DNA of 64,000 nucleotides, taken from Heterocephalus glaber (lineage: Eukaryota; Chordata; Mammalia; Rodentia; Bathyergidae). The number at the start of each line of letters is the position of its first letter. Within the stretch, counting starts at the first letter, position 1. Location of the stretch: the NCBI RefSeq assembly GCF_000247695.1, contig NW_004624880.1:1988308-2052307 (forward strand), read 5' to 3'. The notes under the pieces are model-generated. The model made no database searches and was not told the origin of the DNA. It was given only the letters and a program-made list of their open reading frames with translations. Positions 46,408-56,419 of the stretch are shown here, piece after piece. The translations under genes were made by a program, and so were the position numbers.

Positions 46408-46663
46408 AAAGTATTATTTTTGTATATTGGAGCAAATATGAGGCCAACATCTGAATTCTTCTTGTGGTCTTACACCTTGCTTTACATTCATTCTAACAGG
46501 ACTCAATGTTTGAGGTGTGCATGATAAGGGATGACACAAAACAGAAGTTAGGATCACTACTGCTAACCTGAGCATGTTGGAAACCAAGGAGAGGGTGAAT
46601 GTTATTATAGGCAGCCCATGACCTGTAGTGAAAAGTAGAAGCAGCCTATGCAATTATACTTTC

Positions 46664-47088
46664 TTAGTAACTTTTTAGTTGGTGAGACAAAGTACCCACA
46701 AGTTAAAGGAGGAAAGTTTTATTTTGGCTCACAGTTTGTAGAAGTTTCAGTCCATAGTTGCTGGCTCTAAGGCAGAGGGCATGGCAGAGGGACATGGCAG
46801 AGGCAGCTTGGGTGTGGCATGACAGACAGGAAGCAGCCAGCCTGCCTTCCTTCCTTCCTTCTTTCCTTTCATATTCTATCCAAATTATAAATCTACTGAT
46901 TGGTGCCACTCACACCCAGGACAGGTCTTCCCATTATCCACACCCAGAACCACACTAAACCAATCAGTGGACTAATCCGCTTATCACACCCATAATCCAG
47001 TGTCACACACCCATGATCCAGCCACCTCCCAAAAGCCCCACCCATGAGCATATGAGGCTTTGGAGGGACATCTAGATATAAACCATAA
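46664..47088 (-). mobile_element. MaLR-type solo LTR (pair member 2)
   Basis: Shares ordered blocks with 17282-17673. It contains a short (CCTT)n run and repeated CACACCCA(T/G) blocks at 46970-47030. Confidence 0.75.
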
Positions 47089-47389
47089 TATATGTATTGC
47101 AAAATTGACAGTAAAGTTTGGGCAGAAATGTTGCCTGCAACTTTGAAATAGCCAATGGCTGATGGGTAGTGTCTATAGTACCAAAATCTTGTATTTCCCT
47201 CTCTGGGAATTTGACCTGCAGGTCAGGGAAAAACTGTTCAAGAAGCAACTGACCCTATAGGGTCAAGTTGTTAACTGATCCAATGTCTGATCATATTAAT
47301 TCATCATTCTTTGATACTGTAGATTTAATAGTGGATAATATTAAGAACTAAGAAAGATTAATAGGAAAGAGGAGAGAAGGTGGGCTTGG

Positions 47390-47785
47390 AGTCTTACTTT
47401 AGGTTGCTATAACCAAGTACCATAGACTGGTGCTTTATAAACTACAAATTTGTTTTCTACAGTTCTGGGACTGTAAGTCTAAAATCAAGGTGCTAAAGGG
47501 ATAGGATGTAACTTAGAGGTACAGCACTTGGCTAGCATATACACAAGGGCCTGGGTTTGATCTTCAGCACTAAAGAAAACAAAATAAACAACAAAAACCA
47601 AGGTACTGGTCAATTCAATGTCTAATGAGTGCTTCTTCATTCAGAAATAGCCATCTTGTCTCTATGTCATCACATAATGGAAGGGCCTACAGAGCTCTCT
47701 GGGGTCTCTTTTATAAAAGTACTGATTTAATTCATAAAAATTTCACCTTCATGGCCTAGTCACCTCCCAAAGGTCCCATCTTCAT
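47390..47785 (-). mobile_element. MLT1-type MaLR LTR, degraded
   Basis: GGTTGCTATAACCAAGTACC, TTTTCTACAGTTCTGGGACT and CACCTCCCAAAGGTCCC, antisense, split by the SINE at 47497-47597. Confidence 0.65.
47497..47597 (+). mobile_element. Older ID-like SINE
   Basis: A(T/C)CAAGGT(G/A)CT on both sides; (AAAC)n tail. Confidence 0.75.
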
Positions 47786-47787
47786 TT

Positions 47788-47878
47788 GTTTTTTGGTTTT
47801 TTTTGGTACCAGGGGTCGAACTCAGGACCTTGTGCTTGCAAACCAGGTGGCAGAACCACTGAGCTAAATCCCTGCACC
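47788..47878 (-). mobile_element. tRNA-derived ID-like SINE
   Basis: GGTACCAGGGGTCGAACTCAG ... GAGCTAAATCCCTGCACC. Confidence 0.88.
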
Positions 47879-47884
47879 TACAGG

Positions 47885-49195
47885 TGGAAGGTGACCCCAA
47901 AGGAGTCTGTCCTGGTGAACATGAGCTCCAGAGCAAAGGCCAGGAGGACTCACCAGAGCTACCCTGGGGCCACTTGACTTGGACTTCCCAGAATTTTGTT
48001 TTGAATAGAAAGATTTGTTTCATATTTTGAAACCCACAAGATAGAATGGAAACAGAAGCTCCAGTGATAAAACTGTGTGTCCCTAAAGGAAAGAGGAACT
48101 CCCTGTAAGAGCCCTCTTTTCCTCAGAGGTATTCTTGCCTAACAAGGAGGTCTGGAAGGGTAACCTGTCATTAAGAGAACTCTAAGGAGTGACCCTGGAA
48201 ACACACCCTCATACTGGGGCCAGTTTGGGGGGAGAACACCAAGTTCTGTCTTCCCTTGTCCCACACACAGTGTTCCTGCAGAATTAACAAGGAAAATACA
48301 GGGACTTGATAGAGTTTGCCCAGGAATAGGACTGTTTCCAAAAGCCTTATGACACAAGAGAAATGAAAAATAAAGAAATAAAGCAATGTGTATGGTGCTG
48401 CAACTTCCTGTAACATAACTGAGGGTGGGCACAATTTTAGGAGCTGTGTGGGTATCTGTACTACAAAGGGAGGCACTGTGGCCAGGAAAAGGGTTCAGTT
48501 ATTCCTGGAAATCACAATGGACTTAAATCCAAACTCAGAGTCCACCTTTCCCATTTAAATGAAATACGCCATGCTCCCTATTTTCCTAATTACTGGGAAT
48601 GCAATTGCCATCCTACCAGTCGAAAAGGCTTGAAAACAATCTTAAGTTTTGAATTACTTCTTTATCTTCTTAGATACAGTAAGTTGCTGTGTTCTATAGT
48701 TTTGACCTCCATGTTACTTCTCAGATCTGTCCTTTATTTTTTACACCTTTACCACTTAACCTCGGTTACTCACCTAGAAAAATTTTAAAGCCAATTTAAA
48801 AATGCATATCTCAAAAAAAAATGCATATCTCAGTAGCTCCCCTTTTCCTATGTATTCTTACACACAATTCCTAAACATCTCTTCCTCAAAGAGAAGAAAG
48901 CCAAGGATTCAGTCACTGTGCCCACCGTGGCAGGCAAGCAAATTGCCCTACCACCTTCCCAGCCTAATGTGTTAACAACATTTAACATTTCTTCTTCACA
49001 CCAGCCAACTTATTACCATTCACTGGTTGGGCATGTTGTTATCCTGTGCCTTCATTCCCATTATTTCTCCTCCCCAGTCTCAACACCTTTCCTCATCCTC
49101 TATTTCTATATATATCAATTCCATTTTCTGATGCCCATATAAAAAGCCTTCGCTTCTTTTCCTTCTTTTTTTCTTTTTCTTTCTGCTAAAGATTA
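47885..49195. other. Intron sequence, mostly unassigned
   Basis: Contains the A-run duplication at 48798-48832; no repeat family or gene recognised. Confidence 0.4.
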
Positions 49196-49200
49196 CACAA

Positions 49201-49287
49201 GGGCTGGGGATGGGGCTCAGTGGCACTGCACCTGCCTGGCAAGTGCAAGGTCCTGAGTTCAATCCCTGATACCATACCAAAAAAATT
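49201..49287 (+). mobile_element. tRNA-derived ID-like SINE
   Basis: GGGGATGGGGCTCAGTGGCAC ... GAGTTCAATCCCTGATACC. Confidence 0.88.
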
Positions 49288-49317
49288 ATACTAGATGACT
49301 GATATACAATATATACA

Positions 49318-49352
49318 ATGTATAATATATATATAATATATATATATATTTT
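49318..49352. repeat. (AT)n-rich microsatellite
   Basis: ATATATATATAATATATAT run next to the following SINE tail. Confidence 0.9.
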
Positions 49353-49414
49353 TAGTACCCAGAATTGAACTCAGTCCAAGCAGGTGTGGCACCACTGACC
49401 TAAATCCCCAGCCC
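49353..49414 (-). mobile_element. ID-like SINE, internally shortened
   Basis: AGTACCCAGAATTGAACTCAG ... CTGACCTAAATCCCCAGCCC. Confidence 0.8.
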
Positions 49415-49883
49415 AATATTTCTAATATTTACAAAACCCTTGAAAGAGTTAGACTTTTCCTAAATCCTATAATTAATTGGCTATGATTTCTCTCTTCTCT
49501 AAATTTGCATGGTCCTTTGATCATGAATAATTTCCCTTTATATTGCAATATTTCTTTTGTCATCTTTTAATCCTAAGTACATGCTACTGGACAGCCACAA
49601 TTGTGGATTTAAAGGAACACTTGTAAAAGAAAACTAACTGTTCATCTTTAAGGTTTTCTCCAGCTTCAAATGGCTTTGATTCTGTAACTTCAAGAACAGG
49701 GGTTGCCGGGCAACTTAGTGCATGGTTTCCTTAAGCATCATCATCTTTCTGGAAGCCTCTGCTAGAAGAGAGAAAGATCAAAAGATGCCCACAGGAATAT
49801 CCCATAATTATTGTTGTGATATTTGTTCCATATGTATTGCCACTCAGTTTCTGCACTACTCATCATACATTTTTCTCCTCCAG

Positions 49884-50041
49884 TTTCCTACTGTGTTGGA
49901 ACCCTAGGAACTCACACTGAAATCAAGAGAGTGGCAGAGGAAAAGGTCACTTTGCCCTGTCACCATCAACTGGGGCTTTCTGAAACAGACACCCTGGATA
50001 TCGAATGGCTGCTCACCAATAATGAAGGGGGACAAAAAGAG
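49884..50041 (+). CDS. CLMP: CLMP exon 2: end of signal peptide and first half of the V-type Ig domain
   Basis: The exon is 158 nt. The first 2 nt complete a codon split with exon 1; the reading frame then runs from 49886 for 52 codons without a stop, beginning SYCVGTLGTHTEIK. That corresponds to about residues 11-62 of the precursor. Visible V-domain landmarks are the B-strand cysteine in VTLPCHH and the core tryptophan in DIEWLL. The boundaries are CAG at 49881-49883 and the strong donor GTAAGT at 50042-50047, ending in phase 0. The upstream frame continues open into the intron only by chance. Compared with human CLMP as I recall it, there are scattered substitutions, including E where human has V as the last codon. 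Tight-junction adhesion is family knowledge; the exon limits are read directly. Confidence 0.93.
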
Positions 50042-50447
50042 GTAAGTATATACCTGGCTAGAGTACCCCTCTTCCTTGTCCTCCTACATTTGCTTTCCTC
50101 AGTCTCCCAGTCTTTCACATTGGGTCTAAGAGAGCTAGAACTGTTTTTTCATCTGGCTTATGCTTGAAAGACCTTAGCTTTAGATATAAAACTATAGGGA
50201 ATTTGGGTTGTTGGGATAAGATATTATGTTCTTTGGGTAAGCCAGAGCTACTAGAAAGCTGTTTGGTGCTAGCCTGGGAAGTGAATTTGCATTATTAGTA
50301 TATTTGGACTAAGATACAGCAGTTTGATCCCCTAGTCTCCTGGGCAGAACCTGAAGCCTATAGGAGTCCACTCTTCCTCATCTTATACCATCACCATCTG
50401 GTTTGCACAAAATCATAACACTCAGGCTATAAGATTATATAATATGA

Positions 50448-50645
50448 CAAGCCAAGCATAGTGGCACATGCTTATAAACCCAGCTACTTGGGAAGGTGAG
50501 GCAAGAAGAGAGCAACTTCAAGATCAGCCTGGGCAATGTAGCAAGTCCCATGATTTTAAAAAGGGCTGGGGACATGGCTCAGTAGTACAGCACTTACTTA
50601 GCAAGCATGAAATCCTGGGTTTAATCCCCAGTACCAAAAAATATA
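50448..50645 (+). mobile_element. B1+ID composite SINE
   Basis: B1 part 50448-50560, ID part 50565-50636, A-rich end with TATATA. Confidence 0.82.
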
Positions 50646-50649
50646 TACA

Positions 50650-51425
50650 TGATACAGAAGAGGAAGTACAGTACATGAAAGAAAATGTTGCACACAAATA
50701 TAACTGGCCAGCAAAGGAATTGATACTGGTTCTGGATCTGGAAAATAAAAGAGCTCAGTGCTCAGGATGTGTAAAGCCAAGAGGGCCACTGGTTTCATAT
50801 GCTTCTGGAGGATCCAGTGGCTGTCTGTCACTAGAGAATGACACCTAACCTCCCATTATTATCCTTTCTGTCTTGTCTGTATGCAGCCATGATAGCTTCC
50901 TCAATCAGGTCTGCTAGCATAACTCTTTCTCACTTTTTTTCCTCACTGACTTATTTTGTTGCTATAGTTCAAAAACCATCTTTTTGTTTAAAATTTGGGG
51001 ATTTAAAAAAAACCTGTAATTTAAGGAAGCTTTAAAATTTTCCTTCCTTTTACCAGAGCTTTACTTCTTTTCCTGCAAAAAAAGTGAAAAGTTGCCCTCT
51101 CTTCTCTGTCTCTACCACTAATATAAAATGGTTTATGCTGGAAGAAGCTAAGGTTTTCACTTAAAATACATTTTAAACTCACTGTTGGAGTTTAACCTGC
51201 TTAAATAGCTGTCTACATCACCTTCATACTTTGATACTGCTTGTCATTTTATTCTCATAGTGCACCATCCTAAAATAATCTGTTCTCTTTAAGGCAAGGT
51301 CACCTTAACCTGAACAGTCTATTCCAACAACTTCTTGATCAGTCTTAGACCATGATATTCTCAGCTCTAAATGAAGTAAATAAGAGTCCATGTTCCTGTA
51401 ATAAAAATCCAATTTAAAAAACTGA
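50650..51425. other. Intron sequence without recognised elements
   Basis: The open frame at 50468-50848 mostly reads through the SINE and has no family. Confidence 0.4.
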
Positions 51426-51562
51426 TAGTTGGGCATAGTAATGTATGTCTATAATCCCAGAACTCTGGGAGACTTAAGCAGGAGGATGACAAATTTAAAC
51501 CTAGTCTGGGCAATTTAGTGACTTAGTGAGACTTTGCCTCAAAAAAAAAAAAAAAAAAAAAA
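51426..51562 (+). mobile_element. B1-like SINE running into a gap
   Basis: GTTGGGCATAGTAATGTATG ... GAGACTTTGCCTC followed by 23 A and then N. Confidence 0.75.
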
Positions 51563-51662
51563 NNNNNNNNNNNNNNNNNNNNNNNNNNNNNNNNNNNNNN
51601 NNNNNNNNNNNNNNNNNNNNNNNNNNNNNNNNNNNNNNNNNNNNNNNNNNNNNNNNNNNNNN
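51563..51662. other. Assembly gap, 100 N, between poly(A) and poly(G)
   Basis: A run of A ends at 51562 and a run of ten G starts at 51663. Confidence 0.99.
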
Positions 51663-51699
51663 GGGGGGGGGGACGGACCTTCTTTTTTAATTAATTAAT

Positions 51700-51850
51700 T
51701 AATTGGGGTTTTTGAGCTAGAGTCTTACCATGTAGTTCAGGCTGACCTTGAACTCACTATGTAGCCCCAGGCTGAATTTGAACTCACAGCAATCCTCCTA
51801 TCTCAGCCTCGAGTGCACGGATTACAGGTATGCACCACCACACCTGGCTA
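51700..51850 (-). mobile_element. B1-like SINE with internal duplication
   Basis: TTACCATGTAGTTCAGGCTG ... GCACCACCACACCTGGCT. Confidence 0.88.
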
Positions 51851-51928
51851 AAGACTCTCCTTTAACCATACCTGAATCTGGATCCTAAATTCTGACTAGG
51901 CCTGATTTCGGATTTCCTTATAGAATCC

Positions 51929-52000
51929 AGGGCCAGGGATTTAGCTCAGTGGTTCCACCGCCTGCCTGAGGACCTGAGTTCGATCCCGGGTACCAAAAAA
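51929..52000 (+). mobile_element. ID-like SINE, internally shortened
   Basis: The CGCAAGCGCAAGG segment is missing (GCCTGCCTGAGGACCTG). Confidence 0.85.
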
Positions 52001-52541
52001 ACCCCCAAAACATTACAGTGTGTCCTTATAGAATTCATGTTGATCAAGAATCCTGTTTAAAAAAAAAAAAAAAAGAATCCTGCTAAGTGAGTTCAGTGGA
52101 AGTTCTTCACCCTTGTATAGGACACCTTTAATCTTATCACTCTGGTCTGCCTTCAACAATAATCCTATCAAGCCAGTTGAGTCAGAAACTCTCCAACCCC
52201 TCAGGTTTCTTCTTAGCAATTTTCCATTTACTCAACTCTACCTTGTCCCTTGGTTATAAACTTTCACTTGTCCTTGCTGGAGTCAGAGTTAAACCTGATC
52301 TCTCTCTTTCACTGTAAGACCCCAATGCAGTAGTACCTATACCTATCACCATTGCTTCCCTTTGAATAAAATCTGCCTTCTCATCTTTAACAAGTATCAC
52401 TGAATAATTTTCTCTTTAACAACTTCACAGGTCTAATTTTAACCAAATGTTTTCATTTGAACCAAAGAAAAACAAGTTCCTTGGTTTTTTAGTCAAGTGA
52501 ATATAAGGTCAAGGAAGTTTATGTTGATTAAAAAAGTCCCA

Positions 52542-52592
52542 GGCCGGGGATTTAGCTCAGTGGTTCCGCTGCCTGCCTGGCAAGTGCAAGGA
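52542..52592 (+). mobile_element. 3'-truncated ID-like SINE
   Basis: Stops after CAAGTGCAAGGA without box B or tail. AAGTCCCA on both sides suggests it nonetheless inserted as such. Confidence 0.75.
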
Positions 52593-52605
52593 TAAGTCCC
52601 AATTA

Positions 52606-52728
52606 CCCCCAGGCATGATGGCACATGCCTGTAATCCCAGCACTCCAGAGGCTGAGATTGGCCAGCCTGGGCTCCATGGTAAGTTCAAGACCATCCTGAA
52701 TTACCTAGAGAGACTGTCTCAAAAAAAA
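52606..52728 (+). mobile_element. B1-like SINE with internal duplication
   Basis: GGCATGATGGCACATGCCTG ... GAGACTGTCTC plus an A tail. Confidence 0.88.
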
Positions 52729-52789
52729 AGTTCCAATTTCTTACTTATCTTCAGTTGATAATTTCAAGGATGATCATTTATCCAATCAT

Positions 52790-52960
52790 TCAGATCGCAC
52801 AAATTTATTTAGTGCTTACTGTATCCCATGTTAGGTACCAGGATGCAATAGTGAAGAAGCCCTCATAGTCCCTGCCTTCTAGGAGCTTACAGTGAAAAGA
52901 TATTCAATAACCTAGAAGGAAGGGAGGAATATTAGCTACATGCCAGATACAATTCTGTTT
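52790..52960. mobile_element. Ancient mammal-wide repeat
   Basis: TTTAGTGCTTACTGTATCCC and GTCCCTGCCTTCTAGGAGC. Confidence 0.5.
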
Positions 52961-53062
52961 AGCACATATTATCTTGTTTTATTTAATCCTCATGACTAGA
53001 ATTTTTAGGCCCATTGAACGAGTTACATACACATACACAAGTGCTCACACCTACCCAGATAC

Positions 53063-53088
53063 ACACACACACACACACACACACACAC
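53063..53088. repeat. (CA)n microsatellite
   Basis: About 13 CA units. Confidence 0.95.
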
Positions 53089-53139
53089 CAAATTGATTAA
53101 GATCATCTGTTTTTACATGGATGAGCATAGTATGATCCT

Positions 53140-53690
53140 TTTATCAGATGGTGCATCCTGGGGAAATCCTTTCAAGGTTCCTGGTGTCCTGAACAAAGAA
53201 TTGGACAAGACACACAGAAAAGGTAGCAGGATGTGAATTTATCAAGGTAGAAAGGTAGTATACTTCCCGGAGTGCAAGCAGGCTGGTGAACAGACTCACA
53301 GCACCCCCTAGGATAAAGGAAAGTGATCTTTTGTATCCAAAATTCCTGGATTGGCTTCCTTTCCTGAAAGTAAGGCATTGGGACAATTGTCCTATCAAAA
53401 ACTCACATGGCCTGGTGCCAGATTTAAATTGCCCTATGGAAAGACTCATTTGGCTTCCCACCAGATGTAAATGAATTGAAAATAGTGCTTTTCTGATTGG
53501 TTCCATATACAGTGCTCAGGAGCCACAGAGTCATCTTGGAACCTGTGTTCTGTGCATGTCCCCTGGGTGTGACACAGTGTACCCACCTGTTTGACAGGTT
53601 TGCCCCAGCACTAGTCTCTACACTCAATACACTTGTGAGACACTGGGCAGCAGCAACAAGCCATAGTTCTCAGTCAGCCATATGATCCTG
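53140..53690 (-). mobile_element. Candidate rodent-lineage LTR
   Basis: TGTCCTGAACAAAGAATTGG, ACAAGACACACAGAAAAGG and TGTGAATTTATCAAGG resemble an antisense retroviral LTR. No internal retroviral sequence seen. Ends and family uncertain. Confidence 0.4.
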
Positions 53691-53739
53691 AGGGTCGATA
53701 ACCAAGATTCTACAATGTACGGTCTTGCTAAGATAGTGT

Positions 53740-53835
53740 CCAGTAGGTTAGGGCATTAAATGCATTCTGACTTTTGATATTTTCAACTTACAATTATTGG
53801 GAGGTAACCCCATTATAAGTGGAGGAGCATCTGCA
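53740..53835 (+). mobile_element. Tigger-like DNA transposon, 3' part
   Basis: GATATTTTCAACTTACAATT, GGTAACCCCATTATAAGTGG and GAGGAGCATCTG are the same family type as 28343-28688. Confidence 0.65.
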
Positions 53836-53910
53836 GAGCACTACTGCTTAACTCTCATGATGTTTACCACTGAGTTCTGAAATTATCTCTTGCAATGCCT
53901 TTTTAAAAAA

Positions 53911-53978
53911 GTGGTACTAGAGATTGAACCCAGGGCCCTATGTGTGCCAAGCATTATAGCACTGAGCTACACCCCCAT
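53911..53978 (-). mobile_element. Older ID-like SINE
   Basis: GGTACTAGAGATTGAACCCAG ... CACTGAGCTACACCCCCA. Confidence 0.75.
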
Positions 53979-53992
53979 ACTCTGAAACTGTC

Positions 53993-54143
53993 TTTTTTTA
54001 AACTTTGGAGACAGGGTCTATCTATTCCAGACTGGCCTTGAACTCACTATATATAGCCTAGGCTAGTCTTAAACTCACAGCAATCTTCCTGCCTCAGCCT
54101 GCTGAATGCTGGGATTACAGGTATGTTCCCCTAAACCCAGCTT
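53993..54143 (-). mobile_element. B1-like SINE with internal duplication
   Basis: TGAAACTGTCT on both sides of the 53911-54143 block, so the ID and B1 parts may have arrived as one composite. Confidence 0.85.
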
Positions 54144-54289
54144 GAAACTGTCTCCTTATATATTTATCTCTTCAACTGTATTCTTTGCTGCAGGGCATAT
54201 GTATAGTGGAATTCCAATAAATATTTATTAAATTTAGTTCACTGATTTTTTATCTCTTACAAGTTCTAATGGTACATTACCAAGCTTTT

Positions 54290-54640
54290 TCCTGTAATAG
54301 GATCTTTGCATAATTAGCTCTGTATGGAATCTTTTTCCAGATGATTCCAATCCTCTCAGCAGGATTGCAGAGATCTCATTACCCTAATCAGGATGGTGCA
54401 CAATTTAAAATTTAACAACTATTTATTTCTGGAATTTTCCATTTTTGGACAGGGGAAGAGAGGGGAAAGAGGAAGTAAAAGGAACCAACTCCCTAAGATG
54501 AACATAATCATTATGTACTGCAAACATGTACTAATAAAAATAAAAATTTAAAAATATATATTTTGGGGACAACCATTGCTGGTGGATAACTGAAATCTCA
54601 GAAACCAAAAGTAAGCATAAGTGCAGATTACTATATGAAG
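54290..54640 (-). mobile_element. MER2/Tigger-type transposon remnant split by L1
   Basis: CAATTTAAAATTTAACAACT and TTCTGGAATTTTCCATTTTT lie left; GGTGGATAACTGAAATCTCA lies right. An L1 tail interrupts it. Confidence 0.65.
54451..54565 (+). mobile_element. L1 3' end
   Basis: Purine-rich GGGGAAGAGAGGGGAAAGAGG, then CAACTCCCTAAGATGA and AATAAAAATAAAAATTT. Confidence 0.65.
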
Positions 54641-54989
54641 GAGGACCTATTGGCCAAGAGTAACTTGAAGAGCGGAGAGGTCAAGACACCCTCCTATAAG
54701 AAAGTACAGCTGATCTAAGTCTTGATAGAAGGAATTGCCCTGAAGAAATTGTATGAGCATACACACAAAGGCTGGGAAATTCTGGGAAATCACAAGCAGC
54801 TAGCAAAGGTGGAGAATAAAATGCAAGCCTGCAGAGGCTGCAGGACCAGAATGTAAAATTTGTTGTGTGCCACAGAAGTGAGATTAGAATTATTCCTGAA
54901 TGTCACAGAGTTCTTGAAGGATTTTAAGAGTTACAAGGGACATTATTTGCATTTCTGGGCAATCATTTTGACAATGGCACATTGACTTG

Positions 54990-55107
54990 GGGGAGGGGAG
55001 TTGAGACAGGGTCTTGCTGTGTAGCTCAGGCTGGCCTCAAACTCTTGGCTATACTGCCTCAGCCTCCCTAGTGCTGGGATTACAGGCATGCACCACCACA
55101 CCCAGTT
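54990..55107 (-). mobile_element. B1-like SINE without internal duplication
   Basis: GAGACAGGGTCTTGCTGTGTAG ... GCACCACCACACCCAG. Confidence 0.88.
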
Positions 55108-55109
55108 TG

Positions 55110-55645
55110 GCACACTGATTTAAGGGAGATTCAACTACTATGAGTAGTTGGGACCTCAAGACAGAGATAATAAGTAGTGGGTGAAGTTGTTAGGACCTTA
55201 TAAATGCCAGAATGTTAGGAATGGGGTGAGAGTGACTGAGAAAGAAAAGACAGGAAGGGCTGGAATATATGTGGTGCTTAAAGTAGGCTAACCAATGACG
55301 CAGATCCCAAGTTTAGCTTTGCATTTCAATCTGAGAAGAAATGTTTTTATCCCTTTTGTCAAGGGTGCTCGGAGTAGGCAGGGAACAACTGGAGGTGGTA
55401 GGCAGTCTCAGGAACATTTGAATTTCAGCCTTGGTATCAGGAGAACTCTGGAGCTTTCTTCCTGATTCTAAGGATAGGAACATAGCTACATTTCCAAGAG
55501 TGACCACCACCACTGAGGTCAATCAAGAAGACACAACAAAAAGCTTTCTCCTCTGTTTATCAGATTGAGAAATTAAAACAGAGATGTTCCGATTCCCATG
55601 CCTAGCCTCTCACACTTCACTCTTTCCCCCTTCCTTTTGGCTTTG
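55110..55645. other. Intron sequence without recognised elements
   Basis: Nothing recognised. Confidence 0.4.
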
Positions 55646-55647
55646 AG

Positions 55648-55669
55648 AAAAAAAAAATAATAATAATAA
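55648..55669. repeat. (A)n(AAT)n run
   Basis: Short trinucleotide repeat next to a SINE. Confidence 0.9.
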
Positions 55670-55674
55670 TCCTC

Positions 55675-55760
55675 GGGCCAGGGATTTAGCTCAGTGGTTC
55701 TGCTGCCTATCTCAAAAGCACAAGGTCCCAAGTTCGATCCCTGGTACCAAAAAAAAAAAA
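55675..55760 (+). mobile_element. tRNA-derived ID-like SINE
   Basis: Box A and box B (GTTCGATCC) intact; 12-A tail. Confidence 0.92.
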
Positions 55761-55764
55761 TCTT

Positions 55765-56415
55765 CATCTAAAAGAGAGAGGCTTGCATGCATCTATATTC
55801 AATGCGGTTTTATGATTGCTATACAGGCCACAGCACAGTAGAACAACTGCCAGGAAGTTGAGCTGATCCATCTGTTCCATACAAGCCCTAACAAATTATC
55901 CTAGATCTTCCAGGGATGTCATAAAAATGCCTCACAACAGCTGTAATTCATATATTTAAATTTCTTTGCTTGTTTGCAAAAAGGACTATATTGCTAGTCA
56001 GTGTTTTCCTATCACACCCTGATGCACAGATTAGTCACAACCCTACCTTCCCTAGAGTGAAGAACAAAGTAAAACAAAGAAGCACACAAGCATCTGGGGA
56101 GAAAAAAAAAAACTGAGTCAAATTGCAAGGTTGCGTTGTGTCCAATATGTGTCAGAGTGTGAGTGAAATCTTCATATTACATAATATTTAATTATGAAGA
56201 GTATCTTACAATTGAATAATCTCTGCCTTCCAAATATGTTACATGCTTACTTGTATGTGATCTGTTTTTCCTCATTAATAGCCCAGGATTTGGGAAAAGG
56301 GAAGAAAAGCAGACAGAGTCAGGTCTACTTGAATATACTAAGCACTAGGGTAAAAATTTGGTAAAAACTAGGGAGGAAGTTGACATTCCAACCAGGTAGC
56401 TGAGAAAGGTTATAT
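55765..56415. other. Intron sequence without recognised elements
   Basis: Nothing recognised upstream of the pseudogene. Confidence 0.4.
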
Positions 56416-56419
56416 GTAA

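Larger units (their letters stand above)
1..49883 (+). other. CLMP: CLMP intron 1, 3' part
   Basis: No open frame here has splice-site context plus a recognisable protein, so this is read as intron. It ends in a pyrimidine-rich tract and CAG at 49881-49883, a good 3' splice acceptor. Contents are listed separately: SINE, L1, L2, MIR, LTR and DNA-transposon copies, a U6 pseudogene fragment and a CpG-rich patch. Confidence 0.85.
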
